Shown here in pieces: positions 55,432 through 63,422 of a stretch of DNA of 64,000 bases (position 1 is its first letter; each line of letters starts with the position of its first letter). Made by a program: the position numbers and the translations under genes. Source of the DNA: an uncultured bacterium (GTDB taxonomy: Bacteria; Cyanobacteriota; Vampirovibrionia; Gastranaerophilales; Gastranaerophilaceae). Below the pieces are notes generated by a model. It did not search any database. It had not been told where the DNA came from and saw only the letters and a program-made list of their open reading frames with translations. The DNA lies in the NCBI GenBank assembly GCA_949299935.1, contig CASGCE010000017.1, forward strand, positions 62,001-126,000, read 5' to 3'.

Positions 55432-56244
55432 ATGAAAAAATGCGGTTTCACCTTGGCTGAAGTGTTGATAACATTGGGGATAATAGGAATAGTTGCGGCT
55501 ATTACTATTCCAGCACTTATAAATAGCTACCAAAAACATGTTTTGTTTAATCAATTTAAAAAAGCCTACGCAAATCTGAGTGAGGCTTGGAGGCTTGCAT
55601 ATGCTGATTTGGGATATAATGCCAAGTGCTATTATTGGGGTACGGGGCAAAGTCCATACGCTTCCGCTGTTTGTAAAGGCTACAGCGATGAGGGCGAGTG
55701 TACCGGATATTATATGAGCGATGACGTCACGCAACAAAATCCACTTCCAAGAGATTACAACGGTTATTTCGGCGATTGCACTCAAGTGGCAAATGCTATT
55801 ATCAAAAATCTTAAAGTTATCAAACAATGTAACGGTCATGCTTATGAAGGCGGTTGTATCCCCGATTATCCCGGTAATGATACGATTGCTCAGGAAAATA
55901 ATACCGGTGATGAACCCCTTTCACAATATGAACTTAATAAAGCTACTACAGGTATTTCAGGTTTTAGAAAACAATCTATTTTAGAAAAATCAAAAGTTTT
56001 CGTACTTGCTGACGGCAGCATATTAATAAGTTACGGAACATCATTCTTGCCATATATATTTGCGTATGATGTAAATGGGATGAAAGGTCCAAATAAATGG
56101 GGTTATGACTTGTTTGATTTCAGAACTAAAATGGCACAGGATTACGCAACAGCAATCGTTAGCGGTGGCAGTTTAAAACAGAAGAATGGTACAACTGCTG
56201 CTGAAATGATTAAAAAAATTTCACAAAACAAAAAATTAAAATAA
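55432..56244 (+). CDS. type II secretion/type IV pilin-like prepilin
   Basis: Prepilin leader KKCGFTLAEVLITLGIIGIVAAITIPALI: a short basic leader, Gly before Phe, and Glu at +5, followed by the N-terminal helix. The globular domain holds six or more cysteines and, near the C-terminus, DVNGMKGPNKWGYDLFDF, a motif shared with two other proteins in this window. About 270 aa, long for a pseudopilin. GGAGG lies 4-5 bases before the ATG at 55432; GTG at 55429 is also in frame. Processed by a prepilin peptidase not in this window. It is convergent with proC. Confidence 0.88.
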   Translation: MKKCGFTLAEVLITLGIIGIVAAITIPALINSYQKHVLFNQFKKAYANLSEAWRLAYADLGYNAKCYYWGTGQSPYASAVCKGYSDEGECTGYYMSDDVTQQNPLPRDYNGYFGDCTQVANAIIKNLKVIKQCNGHAYEGGCIPDYPGNDTIAQENNTGDEPLSQYELNKATTGISGFRKQSILEKSKVFVLADGSILISYGTSFLPYIFAYDVNGMKGPNKWGYDLFDFRTKMAQDYATAIVSGGSLKQKNGTTAAEMIKKISQNKKLK

Positions 56245-56252
56245 AATTCCTG

Positions 56253-57059
56253 TTATTTCCCCAATTCTTGAGCTTTTTGAGTTGTATTACTTATAACGTT
56301 ATAAAATAAGCGTTCGGAATGTTCGCTTTCCATGGTTGAGTAACCTACAAACGTACAGCCGCCTTTGGTGGCAACATTATCTATAAGGTTTTGAACAGTT
56401 AATTCGCCTCTATTGAAAATCATTTTAGCTGCTCCAAAAGCTGTTTGTGTTGTCAGCAGTAAAGATTTATCATAATCTAATCCTAATTTTTCACCGGCAC
56501 GTGCTATATCTTCAATAACTTTATAGAAAAATGCCGGTCCTGAACCTGAAATTGCAGTTACTATATCAATCTGTTTTTCGTCAACTTCAATACATTTACC
56601 TATATTAGAAAGCAATTTCATAACAAAAGCCGCATCCTCGTCTTTTGCAAATTCACCTTTACAAATTCCGCTCATACCTTCCATAACAAGTGCGGGAGTG
56701 TTCGGCATCACTCTTATTACTCTTGCCTGACCGATTATTTTTTCTATTTTTGACGTATTTACACCCGCTGCAATAGATACAATTAGTTTCTCCGGCGTAA
56801 TTTCATCTTTTACTTCCTCCAATATCTGTTGAATATAATTAGGTTTTACCGCTAAAAATATAACGTCACTATCCATTACTAGCATTCTGTTATCGGTTAA
56901 AACCGGTATGCCCAACTTTTCTTGTGCAAGTTCAGCTATTTCACAATTAACTTCGGAACCTTTAATTTCATAATTATTATCACAACAGGATGCTAAAATC
57001 CCTTTTATAATGGCACTCGCCATTTTCCCGCAACCTATAAAGCCTATTTTTTTGTTCAT
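56253..57059 (-). CDS. proC: pyrroline-5-carboxylate reductase
   Basis: Last step of proline biosynthesis: NAD(P)H reduction of pyrroline-5-carboxylate. KKIGFIGCGKMASAIIKG is the nucleotide loop, AGVNTSKIEKIIG, RVMPNTPALVMEGM and SGSGPAFFYKVIEDIARAGEKLGLD are family motifs, and GGCTFVGYSTMES the C-terminal active-site area (Thr-Ile-Ala usual, here Thr-Phe-Val). Length 268 aa is normal. GAGG ~11 bases before the ATG. Divergent from rpmH. Confidence 0.94.
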   Translation of the reverse strand: MNKKIGFIGCGKMASAIIKGILASCCDNNYEIKGSEVNCEIAELAQEKLGIPVLTDNRMLVMDSDVIFLAVKPNYIQQILEEVKDEITPEKLIVSIAAGVNTSKIEKIIGQARVIRVMPNTPALVMEGMSGICKGEFAKDEDAAFVMKLLSNIGKCIEVDEKQIDIVTAISGSGPAFFYKVIEDIARAGEKLGLDYDKSLLLTTQTAFGAAKMIFNRGELTVQNLIDNVATKGGCTFVGYSTMESEHSERLFYNVISNTTQKAQELGK

Positions 57060-57155
57060 ATTATTTAACCTCGCTTAGTTCCTGTATTGACTAATATTTT
57101 TTTTTAATTTAACATAAAAATCATACGACAAATATAAATAAAAGGGAATTAGAAA

Positions 57156-57308
57156 ATGAGACGTACACTAGAAGGAACGAAAGTAAAAAGACAACACGTT
57201 AGCGGATTCAGGGCAAGAATGGCTACTCCCGGCGGCAGAGAAGTTTTGAACAGACGTCGTGCCAAAGGTCGTCACAAATTGGCTATTACCGCTAAAGAAC
57301 GTGCATAA
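57156..57308 (+). CDS. rpmH: 50S ribosomal protein L34
   Basis: Fifty residues, strongly basic: [22 protein letters not shown] followed by [19 protein letters not shown]. This is the standard L34 sequence with a slightly longer C-terminus (AITAKERA). AAGGGA precedes the ATG at a proper distance. rnpA follows by 70 bp, as in most bacteria. Confidence 0.97.
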   Translation: MRRTLEGTKVKRQHVSGFRARMATPGGREVLNRRRAKGRHKLAITAKERA

Positions 57309-57378
57309 ATTTACAAATCGGTTTTTTATTATTTTTTACTTTAAAACTATCTATTTATAAATGAAAGGCGGATTTTAT

Positions 57379-57732
57379 ATGTTACCTAAACAATACAGAC
57401 TGAAAAACAGATCCGCTTTCAAAGCAACGTATAAGGTTAAAAATTCCTTCCATAAGGAAGGAATAACTTTGTTCGTCGGAATTGCGAAAAAAGACGAAAG
57501 CCCCACAAAAGTCGGATTTGTGGTTAGCAAGAAGGTTCATAAACGCGCAGTCAGAAGAAATCGCCTCAAAAGACTTATGCGTGAATGCTATCGGCTTTTG
57601 CTTAAAGAAAACGAGCTCGGTAATACCCAAAAATATTTGTCACTAATCTTTGTAGGAACAGAAAAAGCCTTGGGAAAAAATTTTGAGGAAATTAATGCCG
57701 CAATAAAAAAACTTGTACAAGGAGTACAGTAA
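57379..57732 (+). CDS. rnpA: ribonuclease P protein component
   Basis: Basic protein cofactor of RNase P that helps the RNA bind pre-tRNA. MLPKQYRLKNRSAFKATYK opens the family, and VGFVVSKKVHKRAVRRNRLKRLMRECYR is the conserved RNR helix region. Two in-frame ATGs exist: 57361 and 57379. GGCGG nine bases before 57379 and the family start favour 57379, giving 117 aa. The next gene begins at the last base of the stop (TAATG). Confidence 0.95.
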   Translation: MLPKQYRLKNRSAFKATYKVKNSFHKEGITLFVGIAKKDESPTKVGFVVSKKVHKRAVRRNRLKRLMRECYRLLLKENELGNTQKYLSLIFVGTEKALGKNFEEINAAIKKLVQGVQ

Positions 57733-58256
57733 TGCTTGATGGTAATTTTGCCCAAAATGTTTTAACATTCCCTACAGTTCGACCATACCTGCCTCATCCT
57801 CAAGAAACTTCTGGGGTGGGACAGGGGGTTCAGGCAATTTACAGATATTCTCTGAGAGATTCAGATTATCCTATTTTGATTATTGTTGACAAAATTTCTG
57901 ATACTGAAGGAAATCTAATACCTGCAGGACACTACGAATTGGCGCTTTCTGATGAGAGGGATTTTTTAATTCTTATGCAAACAAAGAAACCTGTTGCAAT
58001 AATACCGGTGTTTAAAGTTGAAGAGGATAAGGAAGCTTACAATAAAGAATTTGATAAAGACTACCAAAAAATTAAAAAAAAGCTTGATAAAGAACGTGCG
58101 AAAACTAATAAAGAACGTGCCGAAGTAGGTATGCCGCCTGATGAAGAAAAAATTCATATGAGTGCTACAATAGAATATATTAAAGAAGGTAATTATTATC
58201 TTTTAAAATACGAACGCGGAGCAATCCGTGCTTGGGGCGCAATAAAGAGTTTTTAA
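57732..58256 (+). CDS. hypothetical protein in the rnpA operon, 174 aa
   Basis: Family not recognised. The N-terminal ~100 residues look like a small beta-rich domain (VQAIYRYSLRDSDYPILIIVDK, IPAGHYELALS), a Lys/Glu-rich helix with coiled-coil character spans ~105-140 (KIKKKLDKERAKTNKERAEVG), and a short beta end follows. Soluble, no signal peptide. It occupies the place where yidD and yidC usually follow rnpA, is coupled to rnpA by a 1-bp overlap and precedes an acyltransferase gene by 9 bp. Confidence 0.65.
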   Translation: MLDGNFAQNVLTFPTVRPYLPHPQETSGVGQGVQAIYRYSLRDSDYPILIIVDKISDTEGNLIPAGHYELALSDERDFLILMQTKKPVAIIPVFKVEEDKEAYNKEFDKDYQKIKKKLDKERAKTNKERAEVGMPPDEEKIHMSATIEYIKEGNYYLLKYERGAIRAWGAIKSF

Positions 58257-58265
58257 GAGGAATTT

Positions 58266-59384
58266 ATGCAACAGATAACCACTCAACCAAAACCAAAAAG
58301 AGAAATGCTTAATTATATAAATGTTTTTAGAGGACTTGCAATTTTACTTATAGTTGTTGGGCACACTATGCAATTTGGCAACCCCGGCACTTGGATTAAC
58401 AATATTGCGTTTGAAATCTTTACCGGCGGTACCGCTCTTTTTGTATTTATATCAGGATTTTTATTCCAACATCTTTCTGATAAATATGAATACAAAACTT
58501 ATCTGAAAAAAAAATGGACAAACGTTATTATGCCATATTTGATAACTGCAATTCCGGGGATAATTCTGTGTTTTACCATGCCGGCGGTTTACGGCAACCC
58601 TTTTGACGGCTTGAATCCTTTTGCGCAAATAGGAATATTTTTAACTACCGGACGAGTTCAAAATGTCCCTACTTGGTATATTCCGATGATTTGCATATTC
58701 TTTCTCTTGGCTGATGTATTTTTGATTCTGGAGAAGAAAAAAATCCTCTATAGATTTATCCCGCTGCTTCTTTTGATAACTCTTTTAGTGCCGAGAATGG
58801 CACTTGAACCTGAAAATTTGGCAGGACTCAGCTATTTTGATAAATACCTTGAGTATATAAAATACGTACTTAACGGTTTTGTACATTTTGCATCAATGTA
58901 TATACTCGGAATGTATTTTTCAGCCAACAAAGACAAAATTAATTTATGCTATAAGTATCGCTGGACAACAATATTAATGATGCTTTTTGCAGCTGCTTTG
59001 GATGTTTATTTGCTTCATAATTTTAATATAATGAATAATTCCGTATCTAAAATATTCCTGAACTTTGTTGTATTGGGATATTTGATGCATTATGACGAGA
59101 AAATAAAACAATGTGCTTGGTTCAATAATAGTATGGATTTAATTGCCAAATACAGTTTCTCAATATTTTTCGTACATTGGTACATATTTTTCGCTTTTAA
59201 CCAATTTTTTAATACCGCTAAAGTCTTACCGGTCAACAGCACAAAAGATATTTTCTTTGCAATTTTAATTGCCATTGTAAGGTTCTGTACTGTGACCGCA
59301 ATAAGTTTGGGTATTCTCGTAATTTTAAAGAAACTCTTGGTTAAACTCCAAGTACAAAATACCCGAAAAATTATAGGTGTTTAG
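58266..59384 (+). CDS. acyltransferase 3 family membrane protein
   Basis: About ten hydrophobic helices over 372 aa. INVFRGLAILLIVVGHTMQF holds the family R-x-x-x and His residues thought to be catalytic, FISGFLFQ follows, and IPMICIFFLLADVFLIL is typical of later helices. These enzymes add acetyl or other acyl groups to envelope sugars, often exopolysaccharide, LPS or peptidoglycan. It lies 9 bp after the rnpA-operon hypothetical gene with AAGAGG before the ATG. The CDP-ribitol module, convergent at 59406, may provide a related glycan. Confidence 0.85.
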   Translation: MQQITTQPKPKREMLNYINVFRGLAILLIVVGHTMQFGNPGTWINNIAFEIFTGGTALFVFISGFLFQHLSDKYEYKTYLKKKWTNVIMPYLITAIPGIILCFTMPAVYGNPFDGLNPFAQIGIFLTTGRVQNVPTWYIPMICIFFLLADVFLILEKKKILYRFIPLLLLITLLVPRMALEPENLAGLSYFDKYLEYIKYVLNGFVHFASMYILGMYFSANKDKINLCYKYRWTTILMMLFAAALDVYLLHNFNIMNNSVSKIFLNFVVLGYLMHYDEKIKQCAWFNNSMDLIAKYSFSIFFVHWYIFFAFNQFFNTAKVLPVNSTKDIFFAILIAIVRFCTVTAISLGILVILKKLLVKLQVQNTRKIIGV

Positions 59385-59411
59385 GTTTAATGCTGCAAAA
59401 ATACATTAAAC
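59385..59411. terminator. weak hairpin between convergent genes
   Basis: GTTTAATG (59385-59392) and CATTAAAC (59404-59411) can pair around an 11-base loop, overlapping the stop of the leftward gene. There is no T tract, so it is a weak terminator candidate at best. Confidence 0.35.
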
Positions 59412-60752
59412 TTCGCGCCTTACGTCAACAACCTGCCCCGTAAGATCTGAAAGCAAGGTTCTTAAACTTGCTTCTGCGACTTTTTCTGGAGATAACAGAC
59501 TGCCTTCAGGCTCTTTGCCAAAAGCCTGAAATCTCATCGGAGTTGCAGTTCTTTCGGGATTTATAACATTTACTCTGATTTTATCACTGCTTAATTCTTC
59601 AGCAAGTGCTTGTGCTAAATTTACTATTCCGGCCTTGGTAGACGAATAAGTTGAATAAAGCGCACGCCCCCTTGTATATGAACTTGATGTAAACAGCAAA
59701 ATCCCGCCCTTTGTTTTTTGCAAATAAGGTATACTTGCTTTGGCAACGTTAATTGAGCCCAGATAATTTATTTCAATATCTTTTCTTACATCTTCAATTT
59801 CTCGGTCAAGGAGTTTCCCCATTTTTAAAATTCCGGCAGAATTTATTACATAATCAATTTTACCGGTTTGTTTGTAAACACCCTCAAGAAATTCGCATAT
59901 GCTTGAATATGAAGTAATATCACAACCCGTACGCGTTGATGCAGCAAAAACTTTTGCCCCGAGCTGCTTACCCAAATCAAAAATACATTGACCAATACCG
60001 CTTGTACCGCCAAAAATCACAATAACTTTATCTGCAATACTTGATAAAGAAGTATTATCAGGATATACAGAACTTCTGATCTGGAATAATCTGTCTGCCA
60101 TGAAAATATCTTCCGGATATGTTATTTTAATATTTTCACCCGAACCTTCAACAACATAAACTTTTGCCAGATTATATTTGACTATTAAACCGCAGTCATC
60201 TGTAAAATTATTATCATTTTTTGATAATTCATGAGCTTTTTTAATAAGTGACAATTTAAAACACTGAGGAGTTTGACCGCGCCTTAATTCTGCACGATTT
60301 GGAATACTATCTATAATGTCATCCTTAACTTTTATAATAGTATCCGCCGAAGGTATTGCAACATCAATTGCATCATATTTTTTTAGTGCCTGTACACAAT
60401 TTTCTATAATTTTTTCAGTTAAAAACGGTCTTGCACAATCGTGAATAATTACATTTGCTTCATCATCTTCTATTGAGAATATTGCAATGGAAGAACTCTC
60501 TTTCCTTGTCGCACCGCCATTTAACAGTTTTACAACTTTCTTATAATTATTTTTTAATAAAAGATTTTCCGCAATGTGCCTGTAATCAGGGGTTATCACC
60601 AATATTATTTCGTCAATATTGCCTGATTTTTCAAAAATTTCTATAGTATGTTCCAAAACAGTTTTTCCTGCAATTTTAATAAATTGTTTTGGTATATCAC
60701 TGTTATAGCGGCTTCCGGTGCCTGAAGCCAATATTATTCCATAATTTTTCAT
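59406..60752 (-). CDS. bifunctional CDP-ribitol synthase (cytidylyltransferase-SDR fusion)
   Basis: Two fused enzymes, 448 aa. Residues ~1-225 are an IspD/TarI-type cytidylyltransferase (ILASGTGSRYNSDIPKQF at 7-24, HDCARPFL, RRGQTPQCF). Residues ~242-448 are a short-chain dehydrogenase with GGTSGIGQ at 248-255, NSAG at 304-307, Ser 356-358, and Y369/K373, so the catalytic tetrad is intact. This arrangement is that of Bcs1/Acs1 from Haemophilus influenzae capsule loci, which reduces ribulose-5-phosphate to ribitol-5-phosphate and activates it with CTP. The end, NPERTATPMRFQAFGKEPE, also fits. AAGGA precedes the ATG, 2 bp after the GT8-LicD gene. Confidence 0.86.
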   Translation of the reverse strand: MKNYGIILASGTGSRYNSDIPKQFIKIAGKTVLEHTIEIFEKSGNIDEIILVITPDYRHIAENLLLKNNYKKVVKLLNGGATRKESSSIAIFSIEDDEANVIIHDCARPFLTEKIIENCVQALKKYDAIDVAIPSADTIIKVKDDIIDSIPNRAELRRGQTPQCFKLSLIKKAHELSKNDNNFTDDCGLIVKYNLAKVYVVEGSGENIKITYPEDIFMADRLFQIRSSVYPDNTSLSSIADKVIVIFGGTSGIGQCIFDLGKQLGAKVFAASTRTGCDITSYSSICEFLEGVYKQTGKIDYVINSAGILKMGKLLDREIEDVRKDIEINYLGSINVAKASIPYLQKTKGGILLFTSSSYTRGRALYSTYSSTKAGIVNLAQALAEELSSDKIRVNVINPERTATPMRFQAFGKEPEGSLLSPEKVAEASLRTLLSDLTGQVVDVRREV

Positions 60753-60754
60753 AT

Positions 60755-62602
60755 TTATTCTTCCTTACAACATTTCAACTCTTCTATTATTCGCTTTTCT
60801 TCCTCTGACAAATCCAAAAACATACTGTGACCGGTCCCTATCTTTTTAGGATATGCCATGTAATCACCGTATAATCTTGATAAAAAAGCATCCGGATTAT
60901 TCAGACACGGAAATTCAATTCCTTCAAATTCAATACTCTTTAGCGGATTTAATACTTCATAGTGTGTAAACCAATTTTTCCACTGGTGGCTAAAATCTAA
61001 ACCCCATACATAATCACCTTTATCATCCGCAACTTCGTTTGTCAAGACTTTTTCAGTCATAAACGAACATATCACTTTTCGTACCTTACTTGAAGATTCT
61101 TTTACCTTAAACATTTTTTCTAATTCTGTGCGTAAAGACTTTAAGTATAGAGTTTTTTGAAGTTGTTCTTCAAGGGTTAATCTTTTACCATATATATCCC
61201 AAGGAAAAATATCAACAAATAGGTGTGGACATTTTTTGTGCTGTACCTTAATGATACATTGTGCAAAATTCCTTTCGCTTACTACATAATCGGCAAAAAT
61301 ATCAGGGTTTCTTGAGGATTTTTTAAAAGCATCAATAATTTTTTCGTAATCATCACGCAGCATCGCAACATCAATATCATCATCCCAAGGAATAAAACCC
61401 TTGTGACGCACAGCACCTAATAAAGTTCCGCCATCAAGCCAATATTTAAGCCCGTTTTGCTTACAAACATAATCCAATTCCTTTAATAACACCAAATTCG
61501 CAAGCTGAATATCCCTTGCTTGACCCTCTGCAGGTGGTATGGTCATTATATCAATATTATTCTTTTTGTAGTAATAATATAAATTCTGATTTCTAATTTT
61601 AGCAAACTCCCTTTTCGTAAATTTTATCTTTAGTCCAAACAAACGAATCATATAATGAGTTTGTCCATAATTTCCCACAGAGAACATATTTTTTAAGTTA
61701 TTTTTTAAATATGTATACCAAACTGCTTTATAAAACGCTGGACGCAACCAAAATAAAGGTCGATAAATCAAATACCTGAGAATTGATGCAGTTTGGTTAT
61801 CTTTTGTCCAATGCTTATGTTCTTTTTCACTCAATCTCCAAGGGGTCATTTGTAAATATTTGAAGTATAATCCCCTGTGAAAACTGAATGATGCGTAATG
61901 CCAAGGTTTCAACTTTGCAGTATAATGAATAATTTTTGGGCAACTTGTGTAGCTTGAACGATTTATAAAATTGCTGGACTGAACATTCCATTCATCTTCT
62001 AAAATTTGAATACTGTCTTTACAAACCTCGTTAATTATTTCTTGATCACCGGTCTTGATTGTCTCAATATGTTCTTTGGTCCATGCCAAAAACCTTTGTT
62101 CCAACTTTTGCTTACGCATATTGTCTAAATCCATTAGAAGCATACCTGAATTTACGTAGGTAGGATTTGATTTGAGTCTTTTCTTTTTAATATCCAATAC
62201 ACCAGCCAGAGGTTTTTCTCCAATCTGCTTATTAAAAAGCTCCGCTAATGATGTTGTAACAACTATATCACAATCTAAATAAATTACTCTGGCAATGTCC
62301 GGCAAAAGAGATGGCAACTTTAGTCGATAATAAGATGTTATATTCAAGTATTTATGTGTCTTTACATTTTTATAATCATCAAACAAATTTTCATCTATAT
62401 TAATAAAACGAATATCACATGTTTTTATTGATTTAAGAGAAAGAATTTCACCTTTTCTAGCTTCATTAATTCCCCCGTCAATAATATGGAAAGATAGTTC
62501 ATCATCACTATTGGCATTCGCAAGAATAGAAGCAATCACAACGCCAGCATATTTTGAGTAATTATCATCGCAAGCCAAACATACATTAATTTTATAAGTC
62601 AT
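60755..62602 (-). CDS. GT8 glycosyltransferase fused to a LicD phosphotransferase
   Basis: Residues ~1-275 are a family 8 glycosyltransferase: VCLACDDNYSKYAGVVIASIL opens it, VIYLDCDIVV (DxD at 110-112) binds metal and nucleotide sugar, NSGMLLMDL is the next motif and IHYTAKLKPWHY (225-236) closes the site. A linker (~275-360) follows. Residues ~365-615 are a LicD/fukutin-like domain, with LDGGTLLGAVRHKG and WDDDIDVAMLRDDYE at 389-420, carrying the DxD. LicD-type enzymes move phosphocholine or ribitol-phosphate from a CDP carrier to a glycan; here the adjacent CDP-ribitol synthase makes ribitol-phosphate the likely donor. No membrane segment; cytosolic action is likely. Confidence 0.86.
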   Translation of the reverse strand: MTYKINVCLACDDNYSKYAGVVIASILANANSDDELSFHIIDGGINEARKGEILSLKSIKTCDIRFINIDENLFDDYKNVKTHKYLNITSYYRLKLPSLLPDIARVIYLDCDIVVTTSLAELFNKQIGEKPLAGVLDIKKKRLKSNPTYVNSGMLLMDLDNMRKQKLEQRFLAWTKEHIETIKTGDQEIINEVCKDSIQILEDEWNVQSSNFINRSSYTSCPKIIHYTAKLKPWHYASFSFHRGLYFKYLQMTPWRLSEKEHKHWTKDNQTASILRYLIYRPLFWLRPAFYKAVWYTYLKNNLKNMFSVGNYGQTHYMIRLFGLKIKFTKREFAKIRNQNLYYYYKKNNIDIMTIPPAEGQARDIQLANLVLLKELDYVCKQNGLKYWLDGGTLLGAVRHKGFIPWDDDIDVAMLRDDYEKIIDAFKKSSRNPDIFADYVVSERNFAQCIIKVQHKKCPHLFVDIFPWDIYGKRLTLEEQLQKTLYLKSLRTELEKMFKVKESSSKVRKVICSFMTEKVLTNEVADDKGDYVWGLDFSHQWKNWFTHYEVLNPLKSIEFEGIEFPCLNNPDAFLSRLYGDYMAYPKKIGTGHSMFLDLSEEEKRIIEELKCCKEE

Positions 62603-62773
62603 TTTAATTCCATAAAATAAATCTTTATAACACTAAAGGTAAAAAAGATTATGTATTTACAAAATACATGAAGCTCCATCACCAGAATAATCTTTTAAAA
62701 TACATTCCAAGTTACATTATGAATCACTCAAAAATTATTTGTCAAGCATATATTAAGTCTGATTAATGAACAC

Positions 62774-62801
62774 TTGACAAGAAGTTTTTACAGCACATAA
62801 T
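62774..62801 (+). promoter_or_regulatory. promoter of tRNA-fMet
   Basis: TTGACA (62774-62779), a 16-bp spacer, CATAAT (62796-62801), then 18 bases to the tRNA. Confidence 0.7.
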
Positions 62802-62819
62802 GTAATTAAGGTGGACTAT

Positions 62820-62896
<77 letters not shown>

Positions 62897-62900
62897 TTTC

Positions 62901-62936
62901 ACTGGAAGTTTCAAGCTTAGAAGCTTCCAGTTTTTT
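62901..62936 (+). terminator. terminator of tRNA-fMet
   Basis: CTGGAAG (62902-62908) pairs with CTTCCAG (62924-62930), followed by six T bases. Confidence 0.85.
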
Positions 62937-62983
62937 AGTCTTTTTAGGGTGTATATGTAATAAAGTGAGTGGTTTGCGTAGGG

Positions 62984-63008
62984 CAGATGGTGCGATTATT
63001 TCGGGCAA
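62984..63008 (+). repeat. transposase-site repeat 1 (direct)
   Basis: 25-bp motif with core GATGGTGCGATTATTTCGGG; first of three direct copies at the left end of the Mu-like element. Confidence 0.8.
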
Positions 63009-63036
63009 TCGGCTTGTGTTGCGGATTTCAGGGGTA

Positions 63037-63056
63037 GGAAATAATCAAACCATGTG
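63037..63056 (-). repeat. transposase-site repeat 2 (inverted)
   Basis: The minus strand reads CACATGGTTTGATTATTTCC, 17 of 20 matching the direct copies but in opposite orientation. Confidence 0.65.
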
Positions 63057-63094
63057 AACCGTAATTACTCTTTTTACTCTTTTTCTACTCGGCA

Positions 63095-63119
63095 CAGATG
63101 GTGTGATTATTTCGGGCAA
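63095..63119 (+). repeat. transposase-site repeat 3 (direct)
   Basis: Core GATGGTGTGATTATTTCGGG; differs from copy 1 by one base in the core. Confidence 0.8.
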
Positions 63120-63171
63120 AATGATTACAACCCTCTTTCTGCTTGTGTTTTAAGGCAATTAAGGCTTGGTA

Positions 63172-63196
63172 CAAATGGTATGATTATTTTGGGCAA
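63172..63196 (+). repeat. transposase-site repeat 4 (direct)
   Basis: Core AATGGTATGATTATTTTGGG; four differences from copy 3 over 25 bp. Confidence 0.75.
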
Positions 63197-63312
63197 GTGA
63201 GTCGTTTGAGGTTTTTGAAAATTCTGCCGTTCTGTTAAATTTTTTAATTGATACAAAACCGACATACATTCATTCTTGGCGAGGTATAGCGAGCCTTAGA
63301 ATGATGGATGCA

Positions 63313-63406
63313 AAACTCTAACATACAAGCAATCTTTGATTGCGTAAGTATGTTAAGAGTTGTTGCCAATGCTCGGAAGTGGTGTTCCAATTCTTCATCT
63401 TCCGAG
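63313..63406. promoter_or_regulatory. stem-loop cluster before the transposase gene
   Basis: AAACTCTAACATAC (63313-63326) and GTATGTTAAGAGTT (63348-63361) form a long stem with a nested GCAATC/GATTGC pair; then CTCGGAAG (63372-63379) and CTTCCGAG (63399-63406) form a second perfect 8-bp stem ending 16 bp before the ATG. The second could hide the ribosome site or act as an operator. Confidence 0.55.
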
Positions 63407-63422
63407 TTAAGGTGTGTGTACC

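Noticed and set aside
57061-57155. Chromosome origin next to rpmH
   Set aside because: rpmH often lies near oriC, but there are no DnaA boxes (TTATNCACA) and no dnaA/dnaN here.
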